A stretch of DNA of 64,000 nt from Glandiceps talaboti. Its lineage: Eukaryota > Hemichordata > Enteropneusta > Spengelidae. Position 1 is the first letter of the stretch, and each line of letters begins with the position of its first letter. Below are positions 22,325 to 34,066 of this stretch, in pieces. The stretch is from assembly GCF_964340395.1 (NCBI RefSeq), contig NC_135551.1, forward strand, positions 20,229,503-20,293,502. The letters are read 5' to 3'. The position numbers and the translations under genes were made by a program. The notes beneath the pieces were generated by a model that searched no databases, was not told the DNA's origin, and was given only the letters and a program-made list of their open reading frames with translations.

Positions 22325-23652
22325 AGGTCCAAGTTACATTACAACCAGCAACAGGCAGGCATTTACAAAGGTAACTTAATTGTTACAACCAGGGAAAGTA
22401 AACAACTGAATTGGATTAATTAATATTTGGCACAGCATGTTGGAAGTACTACTAGTATGGTTTGATAAGAACAGTTTTATGACCTTTTTAGATATACTGG
22501 AATACTAGGGGAACTTGAAATTCTTCTGTGAATGTGATCTCATTATGTATAGAGGCAATAAAACTGTTCTCATGGAAATGTATTTACTTGTCTCTTTTAA
22601 CTTCCAACTTGCTGTGCCAAGAGTTATAAATCCAATTCATATGTTAACTTTACTTGTTTGTCACAAGTTTAACTTGTAAATGCCTGCCTGTCATTGGTTG
22701 TAATCCAATTCATATGTTAACTTTACTTGTTTGTCACAAGTTTAACTTGTAAATGCCTGCCTGTCATTGGTTGTAATCCAATTCATATGTTTACTTTACT
22801 TGTTTATCACAAGTTTCACTTGTAAATGCCTGCCTGTCATTGGTTGTAATCCAATTCATATGTTTACTTTACTTGTTTGTCACAAGTTTCACTTGTAAAT
22901 GCTTGCCTGTCATTGGTTGTAATTCAATTCTTGTGTTTACTTTACTTGTTTGTCACAAGTTTCACTTGTAAATGCTTGCCTGTCATTGGTTGTAATCCAA
23001 TTCATATGTTAACTTTACTTGTTTGTCACAAGTTTCACTTGTAAATGCCTGCCTGTCATTGGTTGTAATCCAATTCATATGTTAACTTTACTTGTTTGTC
23101 ACGAGTTTAACTTGTAAATGCTTGCCTGTCATTGGTTGTAATCCAATTCATATGTTAACTTTACTTGTTTGTCACGAGTTTAACTTGTAAATGCTTGCCT
23201 GTCATTGGTTGTAATCCAATTCATATGTTAACTTTACTTGTTTGTCACGAGTTTAACTTGTAAATGCTTGCCTGTCATTGGTTGTAATCCAATTCATATG
23301 TTAACTTTACTTGTTTGTCATGAGTTTAACTTGTAAATGCTTGCCTGTCATTGGTTGTAATCCAATTCATATGTTAACTTTACTTGTTTGTCACGAGTTT
23401 AACTTGTAAATGCTTGCCTGTCATTGGTTGTAATCCAATTCATATGTTAACTTTCCCTGTTTGTCACAAGTTTCACTTGTAAATGCCTGCCTGTCATTGG
23501 TTGTAATCCAATTCATATGTTAACTTTACTTGTTTGTCACGAGTTTAACTTGTAAATGCTTGCCTGTCATTGGTTGTAATCCAATTCATATGTTTACTTT
23601 ACTTGTTTGTCACAAGTTTCACTTGTAAATGCCTGCCTGTCACTGGTTGTAT
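22325..23652. mobile_element. Foldback-like inverted repeat with a 73-bp tandem array in one arm
   Basis: Left arm: one inverted copy of a 73-bp unit (about 22330-22419), then TTGGCACAGCATGTTGGAAG (22427) and AAGAACAGTTTTAT (22467-22480). Right arm: ATAAAACTGTTCTC (22558-22571), the complement of the 21-base block (22600-22620, one mismatch), then the unit in direct orientation, repeated about 14 times (22629-23652). Units carry CCAATTCATATG, TTACTTGTTTGTCAC, ACTTGTAAATGC and CCTGTCATTGGTTG. A 73-bp period was measured from successive CCAATTCATATG positions. Foldback elements are known for tandemly repeated TIRs; the assignment is by analogy. Confidence 0.65.
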
Positions 23653-23892
23653 ATTATGGATATAGTTTGCTGCTGTTGGAAGCTAAATTTCTATTCTGTA
23701 ACTTTTAGTGTTACGGTATGTGATATAAAAGGAAATATACATGGACACTTCACTTGTTCTTTTCATATCATCATCTAGTCTCCTTGGTTACTTTGTAAAT
23801 AGCTAACTTGTAATCTAAAGTTAACAGGCTCAGATGCAAAGGACTATGGGATTATTTGTAGTTAGGTAAAGCTAATGTCTGATTGAATGGAA

Positions 23893-24009
23893 GGATAGCC
23901 CTCCTAGATCCTGCAAGCAGCCCAGAGGCTTGGTTATCTCGATAGTAAATACTATTTGCCAGAACTGTATGCGTGTTGAGTCAGATAGCCAAGTCTTTGG
24001 GCTATCCTG
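23893..24009. mobile_element. Short inverted-repeat element with GGATAGCC ends
   Basis: Runs from GGATAGCCC to GGGCTATCC; the subterminal parts are also complementary (AGGCTTGGTTATCT and AGATAGCCAAGTCT). Its right end equals the core of the 47-bp satellite unit at 35880-36840, and both also share TTTGCCAGAAC. Confidence 0.6.
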
Positions 24010-25147
24010 CAAGGGTGTGGATCACCAAGGCTAGATTATTTGTTGTCACAAACAATGTCAGAAGATTGTTTAATCAGAGAATAGAATGCACATTCATGGA
24101 TCGACTCTTGGTTCATAGTATCAAATGAAAATTTCTAATCACAGTGTTAAAATATGTCTTGGAAGTGAAGCCCAAAGTTTTGTTGACATCTCGTCAGCAT
24201 TGTAAGGGGTGTATTCTGGATGCTGGCATTGAAATCCGTGCTGTATTACTCATTTCTTCCCAGAAACATAACATCATCATAATAATAGCCTATTGTATTT
24301 GTAGTACACATGTGATGATGCTGTAGAGACATCAGTGAAATGGTGGTTTCACTTTCAAGAAAGTTTTTGATTATGTGAATAGAAATTTTTATTTGAAACA
24401 AACTTATTGTGCATCAATTAAAAAAATGTAAGGGATACCACATATCCCATAATGCATCATTCTGTTTTGAGGACCACAATGGAAATAAGTTTTGATTGCT
24501 TGCTTGTATATTATTCTCAACAGAGCTTTTAATGAATATTTGTACATTTACATTTTTATAATGAACGATACATTCTGAAAAAAAATTCAAAATGACAGGT
24601 TTTCAAGTTCCCTATTCTACCAAGATTAGGATATTGTTATTAGTCACTTAATAGTTTATGAATGATATGTCCTGTGATAGTGACCATGGCAGTTAAGTCA
24701 CTCACCATAAATTGTACCAAGCCTAAGTAATTTTCAGGTCTCATATCCCTATTTAGAGATATAAATTAGGTTATATTTTGAACTTTGCTGTTCTTTATTT
24801 CATCATCATATCTTATCTTGGTAATTAAAATACCTAAATTTTTAACGTATAATATCTTCTGCAATAAATGGATATAGTAATGGCTATGTCCCATAAGATT
24901 TCACATTTATAATTAAAGTATACTTCATGTGGATACGGACTTCAATTTACGATTAACTACATTTGTACTGACAACCAAGCTTTAGTGTATAAATCTTCAT
25001 TTCTTGTGATTTGAAAAATGAACATCAACCATTCCTACTCCCATCCCCACATTTCTGATGAGCATGGCTGTTTTAATTCTAAAAATAATTATCATCGACC
25101 TAAAAGACAGTACTTGATATGAACAGAACTGCAAAATAGCCAGTTAG

Positions 25148-25308
25148 GTACCTAGCCAGTATTCTCCACACAGTCTGTGAACTCAATCAATAATCTGAGC
25201 ATCATGTGACTTATTTGACCAATCATCTTCAATGCATGATATCCATACAAAATGCCATATTTGAATGAGTGAGTTCACAGGCTGTGGAGAGAATTCTTGC
25301 CAGGTGGG
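25148..25308. mobile_element. MITE with TIR around CTCCACACAGTCTGTGAACTC
   Basis: Left CCAGTATTCTCCACACAGTC...GTGAACTCA and right complement (TGAGTTCACAGGCTGTGGAGAG...) pair over about 40 bases with a few mismatches. The interior is about 85 bp, with no open frame. Confidence 0.65.
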
Positions 25309-25738
25309 CTATCCATCCTTGTATGGAGGCTAGTTCATACCATTCTCTGTATCTGATTACTAGGTAGCTATCTACATATTGGTGTAATTTATCGATGTCT
25401 GTTATTTTAGTTTGTCAACTTTGACCTGAAGAAGTATATATCATTTGAGAGCTCATAAGGTGGACATTGTGAAACATATTAACCCTGGCTGCTTATTTTT
25501 GGCACAACTATTAAACAGCTGCAAATGAGTTAATTTATCACCATATTTTTGATAAACACTTTTTATAGTTGAATACACATGCAGTTCAGCAGGTGTTTCG
25601 ATAGAAGTGTCTGCAGGATTTTGAATAATGATGTCTGGAAATTGGAAAACTAATTTTTTTTGCCAAATATTCCGATCTCAGTGTGATGTTGATTCTTTAA
25701 CTTTAGCGCCCCTAAAAAAACAAATATCCCAACACCCC

Positions 25739-25780
25739 AACAAACAAACAAACAAACAAACAAACACAAACAAACTCAAA
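25739..25780. repeat. (CAAA)n microsatellite
   Basis: About ten CAAA units, part of an A-rich stretch up to about 25860. Confidence 0.9.
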
Positions 25781-26834
25781 TAAGAAAACAAAAAAATCAC
25801 ACACAAAAATCAAACAATCGATAATAATAATAATTCAAAGGAAAACAACAGAACTCAAATTTAAATTTAGATTTCTTCATGGACACTATACATAGACGCT
25901 GATTGGTTGAATAAGTCACATGATGCCAGTATACCATATTGATAGTGTTCACATTTTGATAGCATTTTGACCTCTCATTTGGATGGTGTCGCAGATTTTA
26001 AAAATTGAGAATAGGATGTAGTTTTCTGGAACAGAGTATCAGTGAAAGTTTAAAGAGTGCATTTCTGAAGCAAATTCTATATTAATTTGTATCAAGGTAA
26101 TGTACACAAGGCTGCAAGGGTAGGTAGTAGTCCAATCTGATTAAAGTCCAATGTAGTGTACTTGGCACGATTTCTTTTTAGCTCTTACGTTTACTTTTGT
26201 TTGTTCTTTTGTGCGCGCCCGTAACCTTCATTTGAAACAATACCAAAGGTTTTCCTGAACCCAATCTCGTACTTACGAATAGCCAACTAGAATCTGTCCT
26301 ACAATATAAAACTCAACGTTTGAAATTGAAAGAAAGAGAACCACCAAACGATAATGATAACATCGTTGTCTGCGCTCTGTGCTCATGTTCTTTTTGAACA
26401 CAGCGCTTGAAAGTACTGTAGTCGTATAGTTTGGTGCATTTTGCTTTTTCATTGGTTGAGTGAATTCACTAAAGCACTCTCATGTGTCTCGGGGGGGGGG
26501 GGGGGGGGGTCTATGGTATTGTGTCAGATGTATGTAACGAGCGCTCACAAAAGAACAAATGACAGTAAACATAACAGCCAAAAAGAAATCATGCCGACTA
26601 CGTCGGATTTTAATCAGATTGGCAGTAATCTAAATCATATAAACCCAAGACATTTAATACAGGCAGTAACACAAGTCACTAAGTTCCTAACTTTATTGAA
26701 ACAAACAGCTATTCACAGTAATCTGGTTGGTAGGATTATTCTTGGATTGAGTGACCTTAGGTGACCTAGGTTGACCTCATTTTCAATTCCTGGTTTAGCA
26801 TTAGCCACAAAGTTCATCCTGTAATGTCAACAGA

Positions 26835-27080
26835 CCTACATTCTGAATTAGGACAGTTTAAAGAAAAATCTTGTTTACCAAGATTATGGACCTACATTTT
26901 GACTCAGGGGACAACTTTAAGAAAAATATTGTTTACGAAGATTATGAACTTGTATTTTGATTCAGGACAGATTAAACAAAAATCTTGTTTACCAAGATTA
27001 TGAATTTGCATTTTTGACTCAGGATTGCTTAAGAAAACTATTGTTTATTGAAATTATGAAACTTCGTTTTGACTTTTGGA
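26835..27080. repeat. Degenerate ~65-bp tandem repeat (4 copies)
   Basis: Four units, each with AAGAAAAATCTTGTTTACC, AAGATTATGAA and ATTTTGACTCAGGA, increasingly diverged to the right. Confidence 0.7.
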
Positions 27081-27264
27081 CAACAGAAAATTCTAGTTTT
27101 CCATTCAAATAAAATGTAAATGAGTTCCAGTGGTATTTCAAGGGATTTCCCACAAAAAACTACTAGGGGGGAGGTGGGGGTGGGGATGGATGGTGGGGGT
27201 GTTCCTAGCCAAAATCATGGTACAAATGTAAGGAACTATCTCAGGGTCAGAATTAAATATGGTA

Positions 27265-27765
27265 GGTAAGGCAACGAGAAACACATGAAAATAATCATGT
27301 TGCCATCCCCAATTATTACAAGATTAGAATTGTGGTCGTACTTTTCACTAATATTTAACAAATTTACGGTAAAGGCGGTGAGAAACATATGAAAATAATC
27401 ATGTTGCCATCCCCAATTATTACAAGATTAGAATTGTGGTCGTACTTTTCACTAATATTTAACAAATTTACGGTAAAGGCGGTGAGAAACATATGAAAAT
27501 AATCATGTTGCCATCCCCAATTATTACAAGATTAGAATTGTGGTCATACTTTTCACTAATATTTAACAAATTTACGGTAATGGCAGTGAGAAACATGGAA
27601 ATAATCATGTTGCCATCCCCAATTATTACAAGATTAGAATTGTGGTCAGACTTTTCACTAATATTTAACAAATTTATGGTAAAGGCGGTGAGAAACATAT
27701 GAAAATAATCATGTTGCCGTCCCAAAGTATTACAAGATTAGAATTGTGGAGATACTTTACACTAG
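27265..27765. repeat. 104-bp tandem repeat (about 4.8 copies)
   Basis: Each unit contains ATCATGTTGCCATCCCCAAT, AGATTAGAATTGTGG, TTTCACTAATATTTAACAAA and GGCGGTGAGAAACAT. Starts of the TGCCATCC block at 27301, 27405, 27509, 27611 and 27715 give a period of 104, with one unit of 102. Open frames through it on both strands repeat with the DNA and are not genes. Confidence 0.9.
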
Positions 27766-28489
27766 GATTTCATCAGGAATGTTGCGGTACTAAATTTTAT
27801 ATCCTCTCTGGAATAATGCAACATTATCGGCTTACTGTTAGATATGTCTTTCATTTCTTATCTATGTAATTCAAATACTTAAGTTTGTTTAGCATAAACA
27901 CATATTGCTTTAGGGTTGAAGTTGGGTAAATTGTAAAACAAGCACTGTTCCCATGTGGAATTTTCAATCAGTTTTAAAATTGAAGTCGGTTCTCCAGTTC
28001 GCACATGCACGAAACTGGTTTGGACCGATTTAGTTGAACTGGTTTGAAACCAGCTCAGGGGAATAATACATGTACTGTAGGTTTTGAAACTGTTCAAAGT
28101 AAATCGGTCAAAAAACAACAGAAAAATAATAGTTAATCAATTCAAGTCCATTGCTCAGTTTTCTCATGGGGACAGAAACTATAGTTTTGAACTGATTTGA
28201 CTGAATTGACTCCGAATCAGTTTTGAATTGATTGAAGTGGGGACACAGCTATATGTATACTTTCACTCTGATTAAGCTAAAGATACAATGCTTACACATT
28301 TTGTAATAATTTGACCTATCCTGGATTTTCCAACCAAATATTTCCTGACTTTTCTTGAAATAATTTACTGGATAACAAATATTTATGATTCAATGAGTTA
28401 GTTTATTTGAGCCAAGATCAGTACTTCTGAAACATTTACTTTGTGATTATCAGTTTGAACATACCAGTACTAGAATTAAATTTCTTCAT

Positions 28490-28805
28490 TATTTTATTAT
28501 CAAAAACTTATGCTTTCCACCCCGGTAACTGCTACATTTGTATGCTGTTCAAACGTCCACTTCACACTAGGAAAAGACATAGCAAATACTTATGATGGTG
28601 GAAAGCACAAGTTCAAATGTCTACTGCAGACTAAGTAAAGACATATAGCAATACCTATAGAGTAACCCCAGTATTTTATTATCAAAAACTTATGCTTTCC
28701 ACCCCAGGAACTGCTACATTTGTATGCAGTTCAAACGTCCACTGCACACTAGGAAAAGACATAGCAATACCTATAAAGTTACCCCAGTATTTTATTGTCA
28801 CTTTA
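28490..28805. repeat. Two-copy direct repeat of about 190 bp
   Basis: Both copies contain TTTTATTATCAAAAACTTA, GCTTTCCACCCC, AACTGCTACATTTGTATGC and AACGTCCACT...CACACTAGGAAAAGACATAGC. Small insertions distinguish them. Confidence 0.8.
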
Positions 28806-28974
28806 CATGTGGTTAAAAAAACAGAGGCAAAGCATTTTACTTTCTATTCATAGCACAAACGTACAATACAAAGTAACAATGTTAATGAGACAGGAGGATT
28901 AACGATAAAATCATCTCTATTGTGATTGGATATCGCTGGTTTTGAATTCTCAACCTGTTGATTCAAATCACATT

Positions 28975-29490
28975 GTGGTGCTACTAATGATCCATGGCAC
29001 TGTGCAATTACTGAATGTCATGAGTGAAAGGAGAGAGTAAATGAGCATAATGTAACGATCCACAGCATTGCATGATTATTGAATATCGTATGATTCGTAA
29101 ACAAAAACAGGGCGCGAGCGTGACACTATTAATGATCCACGGCACTGCACGTTTTCTGAATGTCGTAAGCGCAAATGTAAGAAAGAGTGAGTGCAAAGTA
29201 TTATGATCCATAGCACTGCAGGATTTCTGAATATTGAAAACAAAAAAACAGAAAGTGGGTTGGCATGATCTATGGCATTACACTGTTACTGAATGTCATA
29301 AGCAAAAAAAAAAGAGAGAGCGAGCGTAATGCTACTAATGATCCATAGCACTGTTTGATTACTGAATGTTATAAGAGTAAAGAGAGTGATCATGTGATGC
29401 TACTAATGATCCACACAGTGCTGCCTGATTGCTACATACTGTTAGTTAAAAGGAAATAGCGTAATGTTGCTAATTATCCATTCTGCTGAA
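28975..29490. repeat. Degenerate tandem repeat around ATGATCCATGGCACTG
   Basis: About seven strongly diverged units with AATGATCCAYRGCACTGYR, TTACTGAATGTCATAAG and a purine-rich AAAGAGAGAG block, then GCAATGCTACTAATG-like joins. Unit length is about 65-80 bp. Confidence 0.65.
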
Positions 29491-30846
29491 GGACCACCAA
29501 ATATTGTAAACAAAAAGAGAAGAGCTAGCTTATCGCAAACTATAATGGTTTAGGTTACTACATGATAATCGAATATTTTTTGCGAAAAAAACCAACTGAG
29601 CAATGTTGAGGTAGATCGATAGGTTATAAAGGTATTTACCCCAATAACAGTGGATAAGTGGGGAGTCAGGAAATAGCTTACAGCTCATCTAGACCTATCC
29701 CCTCACATATGTATATATAGAAAGTAGCTTACAATGTAGTCTACATAATGCTGGCATCTATATGTCCTTGAATATTATAGAAAGTAAAACAGCAGGGGGA
29801 ACTTGCATCTTGTGGTTTTGAAAAAACAGCAATTAGTACATGTACAGTAGTTCTTCTACTAATTGGCAAGACCATGACATGAAGTCCATGTGACACCTGT
29901 AATTTAGACTCTCCTACTTCCTTTTTAATTGCTGGAGCTCAATCCTTAAGACAATAACTAAAGGTATGTCAGTGTATGATGTAACGCAAACTACTTTCTA
30001 TGGCTTTAATGGGATCCTTTTAGGGAACAATTCCAAGGCACATGTACTTGGTATTGATTAGAACGACACAGCTTACCAAGACATTGAATCTTTTTTAATG
30101 TATAGTGCATCTCAGCCGCAAAAACTATCGTGAATTGTTTTGCAGTAATTGCGATAATTATAGGGTGTCACTGGTAGGCTGATCTCAAAAGGACATAGAT
30201 CCCCCATCTATGCGTCATTACCTTCCTAATGCAACATGATCAATCATTTATGGAAATACATTCTAGACAGGTCAATGGCAGCTTAGTGTCAGGTCCCTCT
30301 GTTACTTTAAAGTTACTTTATGGTGGTCCCATTTGGGCTGACTGTTTGGAAGTGAAAGTCATAAACTTGTTATGCACGCTCTGTGTTATAGTTTATTGAA
30401 TGTTTGTTACTTGCATGGCATATTGTTTATGACATGGATATCAAAAGATCTGTATAATGTATTGAATGTATAATGTGACTTTATTGGTTGTCATAGCGAT
30501 GTGATGTATGTGGGTTTTTTGTTGCAAAACAATCTATAAAGTAGTTGTAGACTTAGAAGTGTTCCACCTGTCAATGGATCTTTCATCTAACAAGACATCT
30601 GTATGTAGAGAATTGGACAATACAAGTTAGGGTATTATCTGTGTCTTTAATATTGATCTCTCTCACTCCCCCTTCTCTCTTTCCCTAATTGCCTCTCTCT
30701 ACCTCATCCCACTGTTTTAGCTTTGACTGTCAAGTATCTCTCTCACTCTCACTTTTTCTCTCTCGAAGTAAATTTCTCTCCAGACAGTTCTTATTTATAT
30801 CTCTCTTCAAACTTGTTTCAAAACAATCATTTTATATTTATTTACA

Positions 30847-30965
30847 ATGTCTGTCTGTCTGTCTGTCTGTCTGTCTTACTGAGCTTGTTTTTCTTTTTGT
30901 TTGTTTGTTTGTTTGTGTGTTTGTTTGTTTGTTTGTCTGGCCGTTTGTCTGTTTGTTTGTCTGTT

Positions 30966-31032
<67 letters not shown>

Positions 31033-31058
31033 GTCTGTCAATCTGTCTGTCTGTCTGA
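30847..31058. repeat. (TGTC)n / (TTTG)n microsatellite
   Basis: Long GTCT tetranucleotide tract, with a GTTT-rich middle section (about 30897-30975). The Cys/Leu/Ser/Val frames through it are translations of the repeat, not a protein gene. Confidence 0.95.
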
Positions 31059-31132
31059 AAATGTTTTTCTCTACCTTGGTCTCTTGCTCATGACCTATCA
31101 TACTTGGGGACCCTTCATGCATTGAATGTACA

Positions 31133-31544
31133 CTAGTTCCTGATGACTGTATTCTGATTTTACACTACCTTTAATATCTTCACACATTACATCTAGTCAG
31201 TGTTGTTACTCGGTCTCGCACCAAATTCTGTGCTCAGCGTTCATATAAACATGATGACGCTGTCGTGTCCCTACACGATTTTAGTTTAAGCAGACTGGAG
31301 ATGGAGTTTCGGTTGGACATTTTGCATATCATATCAGTCCATCGCTCATTAATATTCATTGAATATTAATGAGCGATGACGACAGCCTGTCAATTTGTGA
31401 TGGATTACTACTGACATATGTACCATTTGCGCTTTGCCCATCATGAGGTTGGACCACATTTAACGCCTTGAGTAACGAGATTGACTAGACGTAAATGTCT
31501 GAAGATAACGCAGTGTAAAATTGAATACGGTCGTCAGGAACTAG
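31133..31544. mobile_element. 9-bp-TSD-family MITE, copy 3
   Basis: Intact 412-bp copy. The ends are CTAGTTCCTGATGACTGTATTC and its near complement, and the interior carries the family core (TTTAGTTTAAGCAGACTGG, CTGTCAATTTGTGATGGATTACTACTG). A perfect 19-bp-arm palindrome with a single central base lies at 31340-31378. No clear target duplication. Confidence 0.75.
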
Positions 31545-33014
31545 ATAATTTGCATGCTTCTCTTGCTCATCAACTCTCAATAACTCCATGGCATTCCCAT
31601 CACGCTCTTCCCCCATCGCTATCTTTATAGATCTCATCTCTTATAAACAACCTGTGGTGACTTAAGTTAGAGTTTAGAATACTGATGGCATTATGGGAAT
31701 GAATGTGGATAGTAAAGGCAGATAGTAAAGGCAACAGTGATTGATAGTTTTACTGACATGCAAACAATACATGTAACTAATAACTTTTGTTGTCGAGACT
31801 GCATTCCAGCAATTACGGATGTATCACAGTAGCATCCATAAAATATCATGCAGTGCTGTTGGCATTGAGTACAAAGCGTGTACCTTAATTGCTGTTTGAT
31901 AGGTGTAGGGACTATAGATGTCATGCTGTTATATTTTGTGTGTGTCCAAGGCTAGTGGTCATGCAGTCTATATGCTAATGTTGTATTGAATCATCTTTCC
32001 TGAGATTCAATGCCACTGGTAGCTCTGGACTGGTGGCCATGGTAGTGAGTAAGTGTAGTTCTTTTAGGCCTAAAAAAATAATTGTTTGGTTCAGGTTACC
32101 TCACCCCACCTAGCTTTTCACTGCCGACCCTAATTTTTTTTTACATATTGAAGAAAAAAATAATAAAATAGCAAAAATTGTGAAGGTTCATGAAAAATAG
32201 TGGATGCATAAACTGACATCAACTTAAAAAGACAAAATAAAACTGTTCTTCCAATCTGTCATGGCTGTACATCAGATAGGAAGAAATAAACATCACAGAG
32301 ACCATTTGGAAAACAATGGAAAACCTGAACTAGACACTCACACAGAAAAAAAAATGTAATAAAATAAAAAATCTATATATACCACCCCATCTATTCTTAA
32401 ATTGAGCGTAATTGGAACCACACAAGTTTTTTTTTTATTAGACTTTATCCAAACTCAATTCTTCACTAATCATATTCACAGATAGCATCCTGGAAGTGAG
32501 TAAAATTCCCTGGAATGAATTGTTAAGTTGACAGCTAGTAGGACAGATCAAACCATTCCCACTGAAGTGTGACCCATCAGAAATGAACTGACCACCTTAG
32601 TTGACCAAACATAAAAAAAAATGTGTCAGATAACTGCTGTAATTTGATAATTAGAAACCATAAATTGTCATGTTGTAATGACAAGTAGTTAATGTTGCTG
32701 GTGAGCAGAGTATAATGTTACAAGGATTATTTGATGTAAGTTCATCAGGCAAAAGTTGTTACACTTGAGAGATATCCTAGTCTAGTTCCTAAATGGTATT
32801 GTTATAATTTACACCTCCACTCACAGTCTAGTCAAAGTCGTTACTCTAGAAGTCCTGAGATGCATGAGATATAATTTAAAATTCATCCACAGCCACCTAC
32901 AGTCAGTAACATCATGTCTTCACATAACACAGTCTCTCATAAAGTTAGTGTTTATTGTCATATGCAAGAAAATTAAAAAAAAAAGAAAAGAAGAAGCAAG
33001 ATGAGTACTAGGAA

Positions 33015-33800
33015 TTGTAACAGTGCCCTGAGAAAGGTTGAAGTACAAACTTACATGTACATCAGGTGTAACAATGCACTGAGAAAGGCTGCAGTTATAT
33101 TAGGTGTAACAATGCAGTGAAAAAGGCTGCAGTTATATCAGGTGTAACAATACAGTGAGAAAGGTTGCAGTACAACTTACATCAGGTGTAACAATGCACT
33201 GAGAAAGGTTGCAGTACAACTTACATCAGGTGTAACAATGCACTGAGAAAGGTTGCAGTACAACTTACATCAGGTGTAACAATGCAGTGAGAAAGGCTGC
33301 AGTACAACTTACATCAGGTGTAACAATGCAGTGAGAAAGGCTGCAGTACAACTTACATCAGGTGTAACAATGCAGTGAGAAAGGCTGCAGTACAACTTAC
33401 ATCAGGTGTAACAATGCAGTGAGAAAGGCTGCAGTTATATCAGGTGTAACAATGCAATGAGAAAGGTTGTAGTTATGCTGTTGTAACAATGCACTGAGAA
33501 AGGCTGTTGTACAAACTTAGATGTACATCGGGTGTAACAATGCAGTGAGAAAGGTTGTAGTATAATGCTGTTGTAGCAATAGAAAGGCTGTAGTACAACT
33601 TAGAATAATACATCGGATGTAACAATGTACTGAGAAAGGCTGTTGTACAAACTTAGATGTACATCGGGTGTAACAATGCACTGAGAAAGGCTATAGTACA
33701 ACTTAGATGTAAATCGGATGTAACAATGCAGTGAGAAAGGCTGTAGTGAAAATAGTACAACTTACATCAGTTGTAAGAATGTACTGAGAAAGATTGGAGT
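33015..33800. repeat. 44-bp minisatellite immediately before exon 2
   Basis: About 17 units of AGGTGTAACAATGCASTGAG...AAAGGYTGCAGTACAACTTACATC, period 44 in the regular central part, shortened or extended at both ends. The last unit ends about 60 bp before the splice acceptor at 33857. Confidence 0.9.
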
Positions 33801-33857
33801 AAAAACTTATGTCTGAAATTTTATTTGTTTTAATATTTTGTGAATGATTGATTTCAG

Positions 33858-34066
33858 GTGTGTTGTCCATGATGTTACAAACCAGGATAGGCCATGCCTG
33901 TGAGAATGAGATGCTGTCATTAAAATGTCCACCGGATACAGCAATTAGTGTTCAAATGGCACAGTACGGATTCTTTAAATCTCACTCCATGGAAATGTGT
34001 CCTTTCCACTGGGGTACTCCAAAACCTGATGCTTCTACAAGATGCCAAGCATCCAACGCGTATCAG
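33858..34066 (+). CDS. eva1c: eva1c-like exon 2: first half of SUEL lectin domain 1
   Basis: Residues 28-97. The acceptor is TTTCAG|GTG and the donor is CAG|GTTGGT, phase 1 in and phase 0 out. The frame shows the start of a galactose-binding (SUEL/rhamnose-binding) lectin domain: an ACE motif at 41-43, then E-x-L-S-L-x-C-P-P (45-53), then I-S-V-x-x-A-x-Y-G (57-65), with further cysteines at 75 and 90. Such domains are about 80-90 residues with conserved disulfides and bind sugars or glycosaminoglycans outside the cell. In EVA-1/EVA1C they are known to act with Slit/Robo signalling (nematode) and to bind heparin (mammal). The exon begins only about 60 bp after a 44-bp minisatellite. Confidence 0.92.

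Larger units (their letters stand above)
743..33857 (+). other. eva1c-like intron 1 (33.1 kb)
   Basis: Very long first intron, bounded by GTAAGT and TTTCAG. Its recognisable contents are listed as separate entries. Apart from these I see no gene, RNA or clear element in 743-3578 (only a G-run at 1241-1255 and a C-run at 2641-2653), 3971-5559, 7564-10270 outside the simple repeats, 12150-13779, 16782-19173, 20492-22318, 24010-25147, 29481-30846 and 31545-33014. Long first introns often carry regulatory DNA; two perfect DR1 motifs (7131 and 13091) are the only strong motif-level hints seen. Confidence 0.6.

Noticed and set aside
22629-23652. CRISPR-like regular repeat array
   Set aside because: The 73-bp units are contiguous with no unique spacers, the context is an animal intron, and a foldback-like inverted copy explains the origin.
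27468-27725. 85-codon minus frame with internal repetition
   Set aside because: Direct product of the 104-bp tandem repeat.
30689-31093. 134-codon plus-strand frame rich in Cys-Leu-Ser-Val
   Set aside because: It is the translation of the (TGTC)n/(TTTG)n microsatellite; equivalent frames exist in all phases and on the other strand.
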